A stretch of DNA of 64,000 bases from Caldilineaceae bacterium (GCA_022842065.1 JALHQH010000040.1:1-64000); one strand, 5' to 3'. Positions 8,690 through 18,826 are shown, counted from the stretch's first letter. Numbers and translations: made by a program. Notes: generated by a model from the letters alone, not told the origin.

Positions 8690-9685
8690 ATGCCGCGATT
8701 GAATCAGCCATTGAACCAGTTGCAGGTGGGTACCCCCAACCGCAAAGGTCAGCCTATTGCCCCGTATCTGCAAGCGGTGGGGCAGTTGCTTAAACAACAG
8801 GTGGCAACCCCACCATTGCCGCATGAGCAGTTGGCGCGTACCCGCTTTGGTCAATACATTCAAAGCGCCCGCCAATATCATGGCCTTAGCCGCGAAACCC
8901 TGGCCACCCAATTAGAGCTACAGGTCGCCCAAATCTACGGATTGGAAGAAGGCTTATTGCCAACGGCGCAGATTGACGCTACCTTGTTAACTGGACTGGC
9001 GCATGCCTTGGATGAAGATCCAATGTTGCTCCATCAACTGCTGCGGCCTGCTGCTTATCATCACCACGCGCCGCCCCTAAACCGTCAATGGTCTCGTTGG
9101 GGGCCGTCACTTCTCACCCTGCTTGGGGCATTTTACCTGCATATTGCGAGCAGCTTTCATGCTTATCTTGTCCAGGTTGGGGATAGCTGCTTACAGTGTG
9201 GCCGTGATTGTAATTTGTTGAATCGGTGGCAACCGAGTAGACTTACCTTGTATGTAATTACGGTGACAGCAGCCATTATGCTTTCATTTCTGCCAGCACA
9301 CTGGCTGGCAGCTGGGCAACGGTTGGCGACTAGTTGGCTTTTTGCAGAACCCGGGACACTGGTGGTTTTACCGACATCGGCTAAACCTAGCCACAACATT
9401 ACCAGTAGTAATGTTACCAGTAATAACGTTAGAGGTGCGGAGCCAGTCGTTAATTCGCTGACAGACGATGGTAAAGTCACGGCAACGCTGCCCGATCGCG
9501 ACCGTGATCCCAGACATTACCAGATTGTCTATGCGGTAAGTAAACCAAGCTACAAAAATGCGCGTGCCGCTTACATCACCGTTGATGAAGTACAGGTCGC
9601 GATCATTATGTTAGATGCGCAAGTGGTCCCCTCACCCCAAGCGCCCTGTAGTACTGATGGTAGATTCGATCTTTGTCCCATTTAA
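8690..9685 (+). CDS. Membrane-anchored XRE-type HTH protein, candidate partner of the sigma factor
   Basis: 331 residues. An XRE-like HTH domain spans about 49-118 (RTRFGQYIQSARQYHGLSRE, then LELQVAQIYGLEEG). It is followed by two hydrophobic segments (about 139-163 and 184-203) separated by a short loop with CLQCGRDC, then a Ser/Asn-rich stretch and a C-terminal domain of about 80 residues ending in CSTDGRFDLCPI. A protein with an N-terminal DNA- or protein-binding domain anchored in the membrane next to a sigma factor suggests signal transduction, but no known anti-sigma family is recognised. 9686-9963 downstream holds no supported gene. Confidence 0.7.
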   Translation: MPRLNQPLNQLQVGTPNRKGQPIAPYLQAVGQLLKQQVATPPLPHEQLARTRFGQYIQSARQYHGLSRETLATQLELQVAQIYGLEEGLLPTAQIDATLLTGLAHALDEDPMLLHQLLRPAAYHHHAPPLNRQWSRWGPSLLTLLGAFYLHIASSFHAYLVQVGDSCLQCGRDCNLLNRWQPSRLTLYVITVTAAIMLSFLPAHWLAAGQRLATSWLFAEPGTLVVLPTSAKPSHNITSSNVTSNNVRGAEPVVNSLTDDGKVTATLPDRDRDPRHYQIVYAVSKPSYKNARAAYITVDEVQVAIIMLDAQVVPSPQAPCSTDGRFDLCPI

Positions 9686-9963
9686 ACGGTTGTTTTTAAT
9701 CACGTGTACTGTAACCTGCTGGGCATCCCATCGGATTAACTTTGTCCTACAGTTGCTTGGAACGCTGCTGTTTTACCCAGGCTCCCTTATGCTGGGCATG
9801 CGGCTGTCAAGCTGTGCGTTGGATTGTAGTGACCTGTTGATGCTATGTTCTGATACGTTTGTTATATCTTAGCCAACCACACCCACTGCTTTTACGATGG
9901 TTGCCCATTGTTATTGCTGGATTGGTTGATAAGAAACTTTATTTTCACAAAAGGAGTGCTTGC

Positions 9964-11883
9964 ATGAAAACAAAACCGTTTGCCTTTTTGGCAATCCTGA
10001 TGGTGGCGGCGATGCTGATCAGCGCCTGTGCCACTACACCAACCGGGCAGATGCCTGGCAGTGCCCCGGCCGGCGAAGCGGCCAGCGCTGCTGAAGATCT
10101 GAGCCAGCCACACCCGCTGCTCAGCGATGTCAACGTGCGTCAGGCGATTGCCCACTGTATTGATCGCGATGCTTTGATCGATGCTGTTTACACCTATGTG
10201 CCAGATGATGTTAAGGCGTCGTTGCGCATGGACAGCTTCTTGCCCAAGACTCACTGGGCCTACGGTGGTCCATATACCGATTATGCCTTTGATATCGAAG
10301 GGGCCGGTGCCCTACTGGACGAAGCCGGCTGGACTTTGGATGAATCCTCCGGCTACCGCGTCAATGCCGATGGCGACACTATGGAACTGACCTTGACCAC
10401 CACCAATGCCCAATTCCGCCAGACGTGGGCCGCTGTGGTCGAACAACAACTGGCTGCCTGTGGCATCTTGGTCATTCGCCAACATACCCCAGCTTCCTGG
10501 TGGTTTGGTGATACGACTGGTTTAGCTCGTCGCGACTTTGAACTTGGTGCCTTTGCCTGGGTCGGTCAAGCTGATCCTGGTGGCCGCACCCTCTACGCCT
10601 GTGACCAGATTCCCGTCCCAGCCAACAACTGGGAAGGCCAGAATGGCATGGGTTGGTGCAATGAGGCGGCCAGCCAGAATATCGTCCTGGCCACCAATAC
10701 GCTGGAGCGCGAAGCCCGGATCGCAGCCTATAATGTTGTCCAAGATGAGTTCGCTAAGGATATGGTCTCTCTGCCGCTCTTCCAGCGCGCCGAAGCCGAA
10801 GCCTGGAGCTTGAACTTGGAAGGGCTCGTGACTGACGCAACTGAATATGGCACTGCCAGCGCTGCGGCTTGGTCGTTGGCTGATGGTGGTGATACCATTG
10901 TTTTGGGCTTCTCTCAGGAGCCGGCCAGCATGTTCACGCTGGTGGAAAGTGCTGCCGTGCAACGTCAGATCGCCCAAATGGCGATTGGGGTTGCCAATAC
11001 GCAATATAATTATGATTATCAGCCCGTCCTCCAAGATGGCTTGAGCACGATTGAATCTGGCTTGGCGACGAACGAAATGGTCGCCGTTGCCCCTGGCGAT
11101 ATGGTCTATGCGGCTGATGGCAATCCGATTGAATTGGCCGAAGGCGTCGAAATTCTGGTCGATGGCGAAGTGGTGGCCTATGATGGCACCAGCGAACTGC
11201 AACTGCCGCAATTGGTGGTGACCTACAAGTTCAAGCCCTATACCTGGAGTGATGGTACCCCAGGCTCGATTGCAGATTTCCGCCTTGGTTTCCAAATCAA
11301 GTGTGATCGTCAATCTGGTGCCACAACCTTTAATGGCTGTGATTCCTATGGTACCGAAGCCGATACGTTGACGAATATTACCTTCAGTGACAGTGCATTA
11401 GAATATACCATCAAGTACTGGCCCGGTGTACAGGATCCCACCTACTTTGTGGCACCCTTCACCATCGGTGATGAACCAGTGTACCCAAGCCACTTGGTAT
11501 TGGCCGATGGCCGCAATCTGGCTGATGTCCCCGCTGCCGAATGGGCGACCCTGCCGGAAATCGCCGAAATGCCGTTGAGCTTTGGTCCCTTTGTGATTAC
11601 TGAGTGGATCAAGGGGCAGAGCCTGACCATGGAAGCAAATCCGCACTATGCCGGGGGCACGGGTGCACAGCGCATCACCGTCCTCTTCATCTCGGACACC
11701 AACCAGGCGGTTGCGCAATTGCTGAGTGGTGATGTTGATTATGTTGAGAAGGCCACGTTGGGTGGTGGTGCCGAAGTGCAGTTGGTGGCCGATGCCGCCG
11801 CCGCCGGCAACATCAACTTCGAGATTATCGCCAGCCCCACCTGGGAACATATCGACATGAACATGTTTGTGAAAGAGCAGTAA
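9964..11883 (+). CDS. Family-5 peptide-binding lipoprotein with circularly permuted halves
   Basis: 639 residues from the ATG preceded by AAAAGGAG. A lipoprotein signal ends at Cys22 (LISAC). Residues about 46-306 correspond to the C-terminal half of an SBP_bac_5 (OppA/DppA) protein: HPLLSDVNVRQAIAHCIDRD, LLDEAGW, the DFELGAFAWVGQADPGG stretch, then NLEGLVTD. From about 308 comes what is normally the mature N-terminus: GGDTIVLGFSQEP, KPYTWSDGTPGSIADF near 424, LSFGPFVITEWIKGQSL near 538, and SGDVDYVEKA near 588. The protein ends at WEHIDMNMF, where a normal homologue would continue into HPLLSDV. Permease genes follow. It should still capture peptides if it folds. Confidence 0.85.
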   Translation: MKTKPFAFLAILMVAAMLISACATTPTGQMPGSAPAGEAASAAEDLSQPHPLLSDVNVRQAIAHCIDRDALIDAVYTYVPDDVKASLRMDSFLPKTHWAYGGPYTDYAFDIEGAGALLDEAGWTLDESSGYRVNADGDTMELTLTTTNAQFRQTWAAVVEQQLAACGILVIRQHTPASWWFGDTTGLARRDFELGAFAWVGQADPGGRTLYACDQIPVPANNWEGQNGMGWCNEAASQNIVLATNTLEREARIAAYNVVQDEFAKDMVSLPLFQRAEAEAWSLNLEGLVTDATEYGTASAAAWSLADGGDTIVLGFSQEPASMFTLVESAAVQRQIAQMAIGVANTQYNYDYQPVLQDGLSTIESGLATNEMVAVAPGDMVYAADGNPIELAEGVEILVDGEVVAYDGTSELQLPQLVVTYKFKPYTWSDGTPGSIADFRLGFQIKCDRQSGATTFNGCDSYGTEADTLTNITFSDSALEYTIKYWPGVQDPTYFVAPFTIGDEPVYPSHLVLADGRNLADVPAAEWATLPEIAEMPLSFGPFVITEWIKGQSLTMEANPHYAGGTGAQRITVLFISDTNQAVAQLLSGDVDYVEKATLGGGAEVQLVADAAAAGNINFEIIASPTWEHIDMNMFVKEQ

Positions 11884-11891
11884 GCGATTAG

Positions 11892-11945
11892 GTGATTGGT
11901 GATTAGGTGATTGGCGAACTTACCAATCACCTAATCACCAATCAC
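11892..11945. repeat. Perfect inverted repeat built of GATTAGGT/GATTGGT units
   Basis: The arms 11892-11914 and 11923-11945 are exact 23-base reverse complements separated by 8 bases. Each arm alternates GGTGATT and AGGTGATT units. It lies between the permuted binding protein and the permease, and has no U tract. Confidence 0.95.
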
Positions 11946-11969
11946 TCTTTGTATTTGGAGCGCGGGCCT

Positions 11970-13138
<1,169 letters not shown>

Positions 13139-13148
<10 letters not shown>

Positions 13149-13253
13149 TGTAATTTTAGACTGTGTGTGGCATGGTCCGTGACCTGACGCCAGTCACCGG
13201 GGGCCCATTGGGCGCGGCTCGGCACAGTGAGTATACCTAGTGTAATTTTAGAC
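13139..13253 (+). repeat. 23-bp direct repeat pair flanking a short GC-rich insert
   Basis: GTATACATAGTGTAATTTTA and its final GAC at 13139-13161 recur at 13231-13253 with one change. The first copy contains the stop codon of the permease. The 69 bases between include CCCATTGGGCGCGG, a motif also found near 18700 and, reversed, near 1130. Confidence 0.8.
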
Positions 13254-13278
13254 ATACGCTGCGGAGATTGAATCGATT

Positions 13279-14280
13279 ATGGCAACTGCTGCTGGCGCGC
13301 TCCAGCCTACGACCCGGTCGGTAGGCAAAAAACCAGAGAGCCAATTTACGCTTGTGTTGCGTCGTTTTACGCGCCACCGCATGGCTGTCTTTTCGTTGAT
13401 CCTTATCACCTTGATTTTACTTGCTTCTTTACTGGCACCGGTCATTACCTTCTTCCCACGCGACGAAATTGATATCAGCACCGCGATCCGCCCTGCCCCG
13501 CCCGGCATTGTGGACAGCCAAGGTCGTGTTCATTTCTTTGGGGTGGATTTCCTGGGGCGCGATCTCTTTACCCGTGTCCTTTATGCCGGCCGGATCTCGC
13601 TGACGATTGCGATTGTCGTGACGGTAATCTCTGAATTGATTGGGATGATTATTGGGGCTGTCGCTGGTTATTATGGCGGTTGGGTTGATTCACTCGTGTC
13701 GCGTGTGATTGAGTTCATGCTCTCGATCCCGCTCTTACCCATTTTGCTGATTCTCTCGGCGATCTTGGTGAAGGGGGGGCAAACGCTGCCCATTCCTGAT
13801 TTTGTGGTACAAGGGGTTAGTGCGATCTTGTTGACCCCGCCGCGCGAAGCGCCGCAAGTCGTTATGTTGATGCTGGTCTTGATCCTCTTTGGTTGGTTGG
13901 GGGCTGCGCGTTTAATGCGTGGTATGGCACTCTCGCTGAGTAAACAAGATTTTGTCGAAGCCTTGCGCGCACAGGGGGCCAACGATGCCCGGATTATCTT
14001 CCGCCATATTATTCCCAATGGCTTGGCCCCGATTTTGGTCAATGCCAGCTTGAGCTTGGGCGGTGTCATTATTCTGGAAGCGGCCCTGAGTTTTTTGGGC
14101 TTGGGTATTCAGGATCCCACCCCGACGTGGGGCAATATGCTGGCCCAGTCGCAGAATTATATGTTTCAACACCCGTGGCTGCCCTTAGTTCCTGGGATTC
14201 CGCTGGTATTAGTCTCACTCTGTTTCAACTTTATCGGTGATGGCCTGCGCGATGCATTGGATCCACGCCTGAAGCGCTAA
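13279..14280 (+). CDS. Peptide ABC transporter permease (DppC/OppC-like)
   Basis: 333 residues. The N-terminal cytoplasmic stretch and first membrane helix (MAVFSLILITLILLASLLAP) are typical of OppC_N. After an extracytoplasmic loop (FGVDFLGRDLFTRVLYAGR) comes the BPD_transp_1 domain with the EAA loop (DFVEALRAQGANDARIIFRH). It ends with GDGLRDALDPRLKR, the common C-terminus of this family. It forms the translocation pore with the protein at 11970. A 30-bp perfect palindrome follows the stop. Confidence 0.94.
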   Translation: MATAAGALQPTTRSVGKKPESQFTLVLRRFTRHRMAVFSLILITLILLASLLAPVITFFPRDEIDISTAIRPAPPGIVDSQGRVHFFGVDFLGRDLFTRVLYAGRISLTIAIVVTVISELIGMIIGAVAGYYGGWVDSLVSRVIEFMLSIPLLPILLILSAILVKGGQTLPIPDFVVQGVSAILLTPPREAPQVVMLMLVLILFGWLGAARLMRGMALSLSKQDFVEALRAQGANDARIIFRHIIPNGLAPILVNASLSLGGVIILEAALSFLGLGIQDPTPTWGNMLAQSQNYMFQHPWLPLVPGIPLVLVSLCFNFIGDGLRDALDPRLKR

Positions 14281-14293
14281 TCATTTCATTAAA

Positions 14294-14355
14294 GTATGAT
14301 TGTTTTGTAGGTAGGGACACGATACATCGTGTCCCTACCTACAAAACAATCATAC
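14294..14355. repeat. Perfect 30-bp-arm palindrome with GTAGGGACACGAT core
   Basis: The arms 14294-14323 and 14326-14355 are exact reverse complements with a 2-base loop. The core, GTAGGGACACGAT and its complement, looks like the palindromic GTAGGGACACG-type intergenic repeats common in Chloroflexota and cyanobacteria. It could act as a transcript hairpin between the permease and ATPase genes. There is no U tract. Confidence 0.95.
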
Positions 14356-14383
14356 GCTAACTCTATAATTTATATTGGATGCA

Positions 14384-15457
14384 ATGACCCAACACGAAGT
14401 AGATCAAACACAAAAGCCGCTCCTGGATGTTAAGGGGCTGAAGACCTATTTCTACACCGAGGATGGTGTGGTGCAGGCCGTGAATGGGGTGGATTTCGCC
14501 ATTCGCCCTGGTGAAATTATGGGGCTAGTCGGTGAATCGGGCAGTGGCAAGAGTGTCACTTCACTCTCCATTATGCGCCTGCTCAGTGCCTCTGGCCAAA
14601 CTGTGGCTGGTGAAATTTGGCTGGATGGCCGTGATCTGGTCAAACTGGAAGAAGATAAGATGGTCAAGTTGCGCGGCAATGAGATCTCGATGATCTTTCA
14701 GCAACCAGCCAGCTGCCTCAACCCCGTCTTTCGCATTGGTGACCAGATCGCTGAAACGATCAGTGTCCACCAGAAGGTGAGCAAACAAGAGGCGCAGCGC
14801 CATGCCATCGAGATGTTGCGGACCGTGGGGATTCCTGATCCGGCACGGCGCGCCCAAGCTTTTCCCCATGAAATTTCTGGCGGCCAGGCGCAGCGGGTGA
14901 TGATCGCAATGGCGCTCTCCTGCCTGCCCAAGATGCTGATTGCCGATGAGCCAACCACGGCCCTCGATGTCACCATTCAGGCGCAGATTCTCGATCTAAT
15001 TCGCAACTTACGCGATGAGACCAACACCGCGATCCTGTTGATCACCCACGACATGGGGGTGATCGCCGAAATGTGTGACAGTGTGGCGGTGATGTATGCC
15101 GGCCAGATTGTTGAATATACCGATGTCTATACCCTGTTTGACCGCCCATTGCACCCTTATACCGAAGGGCTGTTGGCCGCCATCCCCGTATTGGGCGAGG
15201 TGACTGATCATCTCGCTGTGATTCCGGGGAGCGTCCCGAATCTGGTGGAGTTGCCCCCTGGCTGTAAATTTGCAGCCCGTTGTCCTTATGTAAAGGAGCT
15301 CTGCACAGCACAGGAACCTGGGCTAGAAACTGTAGAACCCAATCATAATGTGCGTTGTTTTATGCGTCAGCCTGCCACTGCTCACCTGTGGGCTGGGGTC
15401 GAGCGCACCGACTGGCGCTTCAAAGGCGAGGAAGTCTTTGTCGAAAACGTAAAGTGA
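14384..15457 (+). CDS. Peptide ABC transporter ATPase (DppD/OppD-like)
   Basis: 357 residues from the ATG at 14384; a TTG at 14375 in the same frame is possible, and neither has a clear ribosome-binding site. It has Walker A GESGSGKS, signature ISGGQAQR (a slight variant), Walker [12 protein letters not shown] and ITHDMGV. The C-terminal Cys motif CKFAARCPYVKELC is typical of oligopeptide/dipeptide ATPases. It is followed by its partner at 15490, and together they power the permeases at 11970/13279 or 18827/19929. Confidence 0.93.
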   Translation: MTQHEVDQTQKPLLDVKGLKTYFYTEDGVVQAVNGVDFAIRPGEIMGLVGESGSGKSVTSLSIMRLLSASGQTVAGEIWLDGRDLVKLEEDKMVKLRGNEISMIFQQPASCLNPVFRIGDQIAETISVHQKVSKQEAQRHAIEMLRTVGIPDPARRAQAFPHEISGGQAQRVMIAMALSCLPKMLIADEPTTALDVTIQAQILDLIRNLRDETNTAILLITHDMGVIAEMCDSVAVMYAGQIVEYTDVYTLFDRPLHPYTEGLLAAIPVLGEVTDHLAVIPGSVPNLVELPPGCKFAARCPYVKELCTAQEPGLETVEPNHNVRCFMRQPATAHLWAGVERTDWRFKGEEVFVENVK

Positions 15458-15489
15458 CTGGAAAATGACTGCGAGTCAACACCTAAACT

Positions 15490-16551
15490 ATGGCTAATCT
15501 TGGTAATATTTCGGGCAATCGTTTGCACAAAGATCTGCTTGTCGTTGAGGGGCTAAAAACTTACTTTCCGATCCGGGCTGGGATCTTTCAACGCGTCGTG
15601 GCCTGGGTCAAAGCGGTTGACGATATCAGCTTTAGCGTGCGCGAAGGCGAGACCTTTGGCCTGGTGGGCGAGTCGGGCTGTGGGAAGACCACCGTCTCGC
15701 GGACCATTTTGCGTCTGCAACCGGCCAGTGGTGGCACCGTCTTCTTTGATGGTGAAGATGTCTTTGCCAAGCGTGGTGGTGAACTGAAAGCCTTGCGCCG
15801 CAACATGCAGATCGTCTTCCAGGATCCCTATTCTTCGCTCGACCCGCGCATGCCCGTCGGTGACATTATCGCCGAGGGACTCTATATTCATGGCGTCACC
15901 AATGGCAACGAGCGTCGTGAGATCGTGCAGGAGATGCTGGCCAAAGTGGGGCTAAATCCATACCACGCCCAACGCTACCCCCACGAATTTTCCGGTGGTC
16001 AGCGTCAGCGGATCGGGATCGCGCGGGCGTTGGCTTTACGCCCCAAGTTTATTATTTGCGATGAGCCGGTCTCCGCCCTTGACGTTTCGATTCAGTCGCA
16101 GATTCTCAACTTGCTGCGTGATCTACAACACGAATTCGGTTTCACCTATCTCTTTGTGGCCCATGATCTTAGCGTGGTCGAGCATATCAGCGATCGCGTT
16201 GGTGTCATGTATTTGGGCAAACTCGCCGAGGTAGCCAGCCGCGAAGAATTATACCGTAACCCCCTTCACCCCTATACCCAAGCGTTACTCTCTGCTATCC
16301 CGGTGCCTGATCCACGCCGCAAACGCCAGCGGATTGTACTGAAGGGGGAAGTGCCGTCGCCGGTCAATCCACCAAGCGGCTGCCGTTTTCACACACGCTG
16401 CCCACTCGCAATTGATATTTGTAAACAAGAAATTCCACCGCTGGAAGAAAAACGCCCTGGTCATTGGGCGGCCTGTCACCTGGTCGACCAATCCGGTAAC
16501 ATGCCGGTAATCCCCGCCGGCGCGCAATCACCAAGTGGTCTCGCCATCTGA
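15490..16551 (+). CDS. Peptide ABC transporter ATPase (DppF/OppF-like)
   Basis: 353 residues. It has Walker [10 protein letters not shown]-loop [13 protein letters not shown], signature FSGGQRQR, Walker [12 protein letters not shown] and switch VAHDLSV. The C-terminal cluster [14 protein letters not shown] is present, followed by a short variable tail. It starts 32 bases after the DppD-like gene and ends about 100 bases before a binding-protein gene. It is closely similar in layout to the protein at 6601, suggesting duplication of the ATPase pair. Confidence 0.93.
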   Translation: MANLGNISGNRLHKDLLVVEGLKTYFPIRAGIFQRVVAWVKAVDDISFSVREGETFGLVGESGCGKTTVSRTILRLQPASGGTVFFDGEDVFAKRGGELKALRRNMQIVFQDPYSSLDPRMPVGDIIAEGLYIHGVTNGNERREIVQEMLAKVGLNPYHAQRYPHEFSGGQRQRIGIARALALRPKFIICDEPVSALDVSIQSQILNLLRDLQHEFGFTYLFVAHDLSVVEHISDRVGVMYLGKLAEVASREELYRNPLHPYTQALLSAIPVPDPRRKRQRIVLKGEVPSPVNPPSGCRFHTRCPLAIDICKQEIPPLEEKRPGHWAACHLVDQSGNMPVIPAGAQSPSGLAI

Positions 16552-16591
16552 CGTGACACTGCAAAAAACGTAATGCGCAAAGCTGAACATC

Positions 16592-16615
16592 GCGTTTTAC
16601 GCATTGCGTTTTACG
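16592..16615. repeat. GCGTTTTACGCAT-type short repeat
   Basis: GCGTTTTAC, GCATT and GCGTTTTACG occur here just before the ribosome-binding site of the next gene. The same words make the arrays at 22928-22955 and 44643-44698. Confidence 0.6.
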
Positions 16616-16651
16616 TTACTCTATCCGTTTTGTTTGAAAGGAGCACTATAC

Positions 16652-18388
16652 ATGCATAGACAACTAATTCGTTTCCTCTCCTTAGTTGCCGTCTTTTCGC
16701 TGCTGTTGGCCGGCTGTACCCAGCCGATCCCAATTATGCCCAGCGCGGCACCGGCTGCCGAAGAGGGCGACGCTGCCGCCAGTGAAGAGAGCAGCGCACC
16801 CGCGGCCGAAGGACAGCCCGGCGGGGTCTGGACCCGCGCTTCCAGTAGCGACGCCTCAATTCTCAACCCAATCCTGAGCAGCGAAACTGCCAGCAGCGCC
16901 GTGAATGGGATGATCTTCCCAACGTTGATTGGCCAGGATCCCTTTACGGGCGCTTTAGTGCCTGATCGTTCGCTTTCCGAAAGCTGGGAGACCTCTGAAG
17001 ATGGGTTGACCTGGACCTTTACTTTGCGTGATGATGTCTTTTGGAGTGATGGCGACCAAGTGGATGCCGCTGATTTTAAATTCACCTATGATGCCATTGC
17101 CAGCGATCTGGTTGAGACGCCACGCAAGAGTGTGGTCGAAAAGATCGCCAGCATCGAAACCCCCGATCCGCAGACCGTCATCGTCACCTTCAACGAAGTC
17201 AAATGTGATGGGCTTGGTGATCTGGGGTTGGGCCTACTGCCCAGTCACCTGTACGCCGATGACTTTAGCGATATCATGGAAAATGAGTTCAACGAAGCGC
17301 CGCCGGTCAGTGCCGGTCCCTTTACCTTCCAAAGCTGGACGCGTGATGACAATATCATCGTCGTGCGCAACGAACAATACTATCTGGGTGCGCCCTTTAT
17401 GGATGGGATGATCTACAAGGTCATCCCCGATCCCGGTGCCCAGTTGGCGGCCTTGCAGAGCGGTGAAATCAGCACGATGGGGCTGCAACCCACGCAGATT
17501 GCGACCGTCGAATCTGATGCGAATCTGGAACGTTACCGCTTTAATGATGATGGTTATGATTACATCGCGTTGAACCTGGCCAACCCGGACAACCCGCAAC
17601 CGGGCCAGGATGAGGACGGCAATTTGGTTGAGCAGGATCCCCACCCGATTCTGAGCGATCTCAATGTACGCAAAGCGATTGCCCACAGCCTAGATTACGA
17701 TGCGATTATCGCTCAAGTCTACGGTGGTGAAGGTTACCAGATTGCGGCTAATGTGTTGCCGGCTGTGCCCTGGGCCTATGACGAGACGATTGCCCCTTAT
17801 AACTTTGATCTTGAGATGGCGGCGCAATTGCTCGAAGAAGGGGGCTGGGTTGATAGTGATGGTGATGGCGTGCGCGAGAAGGATGGTAATCCACTGGCGC
17901 TTAGCCTGCTGACCAATGCGGGTAACCGTGTGCGCGAGGATCTGGGTGTGTTGGTGCAAGATCAGCTTAATTCGGTGGGCTTCGAGATCACCTTTGAGGC
18001 GATTGACTTTGGCACGATGGTCGGTCAAATGCTGGGCCAGGAGTATGATATGGTGATCATCGGCTGGACCGGCTTGGGTGCCGACCCGAACGATGACGCC
18101 TTCTGGAGTTCACTATATGATACGCCTGGCAGTGGCTTTAACTTTGTTAGCTACCAGAATGCGGAGATCGATGAACTGCTTGAACAGGGGATCAGCATTC
18201 CCGGCTGCGCAGAAGAAGAACGCGCCCCGATCTACAAGCAGATTCAACAGCAGATCCATGATGATGTCCCCTATGTCTTCATCTCTGGTGGGGTAGGGAA
18301 TACCGCCTACAGCAGAAGCTGGCAAGGTGTTGATCCGGGCGAGTGGAGCCTCTACTGGAATGTGGAGCAGTGGTCGTTGACACAGTAG
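16652..18388 (+). CDS. Family-5 peptide-binding lipoprotein
   Basis: 578 residues from the ATG at 16652, which has GAAAGGAG upstream. The lipoprotein signal ends at Cys22 (LLLAGC), followed by an Ala/Glu/Ser-rich linker. The domain order is normal for SBP_bac_5: LNPILSSETASS, EDGLTWTFTLRDDVFWSDG near 110, SAGPFTFQSWTRDD near 210, then HPILSDLNVRKAIAHSLDYD near 335 and the C-terminal lobe. Conserved cysteines near CDGLGD and IPGCAEEER may pair. It shares many segments with the protein at 20984, so the two are paralogues flanking one permease pair. The normal order here makes the permutation at 9964 stand out. Confidence 0.95.
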   Translation: MHRQLIRFLSLVAVFSLLLAGCTQPIPIMPSAAPAAEEGDAAASEESSAPAAEGQPGGVWTRASSSDASILNPILSSETASSAVNGMIFPTLIGQDPFTGALVPDRSLSESWETSEDGLTWTFTLRDDVFWSDGDQVDAADFKFTYDAIASDLVETPRKSVVEKIASIETPDPQTVIVTFNEVKCDGLGDLGLGLLPSHLYADDFSDIMENEFNEAPPVSAGPFTFQSWTRDDNIIVVRNEQYYLGAPFMDGMIYKVIPDPGAQLAALQSGEISTMGLQPTQIATVESDANLERYRFNDDGYDYIALNLANPDNPQPGQDEDGNLVEQDPHPILSDLNVRKAIAHSLDYDAIIAQVYGGEGYQIAANVLPAVPWAYDETIAPYNFDLEMAAQLLEEGGWVDSDGDGVREKDGNPLALSLLTNAGNRVREDLGVLVQDQLNSVGFEITFEAIDFGTMVGQMLGQEYDMVIIGWTGLGADPNDDAFWSSLYDTPGSGFNFVSYQNAEIDELLEQGISIPGCAEEERAPIYKQIQQQIHDDVPYVFISGGVGNTAYSRSWQGVDPGEWSLYWNVEQWSLTQ

Positions 18389-18394
18389 GATGAA

Positions 18395-18792
18395 GGGATG
18401 ACAAGGTGACAAGGTGACCGGATGACAATAACATCTTGTCTCCTTGTGATCCTGTTGCACTAACTTACGAAATGGGGTTAAAACCCCTTGCTATACTCAA
18501 ATCAGAATGAGACCCCTAGTTTCGGTCAGCGTGCGTCGCACTGACCAAAGAATCTAGCGGACTGGAAACAGTTGGCGGTCAGTGCGACGCACGCGATCCC
18601 GTTAGCCAGCAAAACGCCGGTTCTCAACTTGACTTCAGTATAACAGCGAGAAGCTGCCTCAGCGGCTAGCTGAATATTGCCCAGCCGCCGGGAGCCCCTT
18701 GGGCGCGGCTTCTCGATGTCAGGGCGGGATTTGAATCCCGTTGTAAGGCAATGCAACAGTATCATCTTGTCATCCGGTCATCTTGTCATCCC
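18395..18792. repeat. Large composite inverted repeat with nested hairpins
   Basis: The left arm starts GGGATGACAAGGTGACAAGG at 18395 and the right arm ends in the complementary GTCATCCGGTCATCTTGTC with ATCCC at 18792. Inside lie a GGGGTTAAAACCCC hairpin (18475-18488), a near-palindrome GGTCAGCGTGCGTCGCACTGACC-like stretch (18524-18545), and a 70-base block (18576-18645) almost identical to 1-70. A GCGGGATTTGAATCCCGT hairpin lies at about 18724-18741. Confidence 0.85.
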
Positions 18793-18826
18793 GTACCTAT
18801 ACCTATACCAAACAAATCGACCATCT

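Noticed and set aside
9615..9872. 85-codon frame between the HTH protein and the permuted binding protein
   Set aside because: It overlaps the end of the HTH gene, has no start signal and encodes a random-looking hydrophobic peptide.
18724..18741. tRNA T-arm-like GCGGGATTTGAATCCCGT
   Set aside because: No acceptor, D or anticodon arms around it; it is a hairpin of the composite repeat.
18677..18826. 50-residue N-terminal extension of the DppB-like permease
   Set aside because: It is translated repeat sequence; family members start at MIRYIFRRLLQ.
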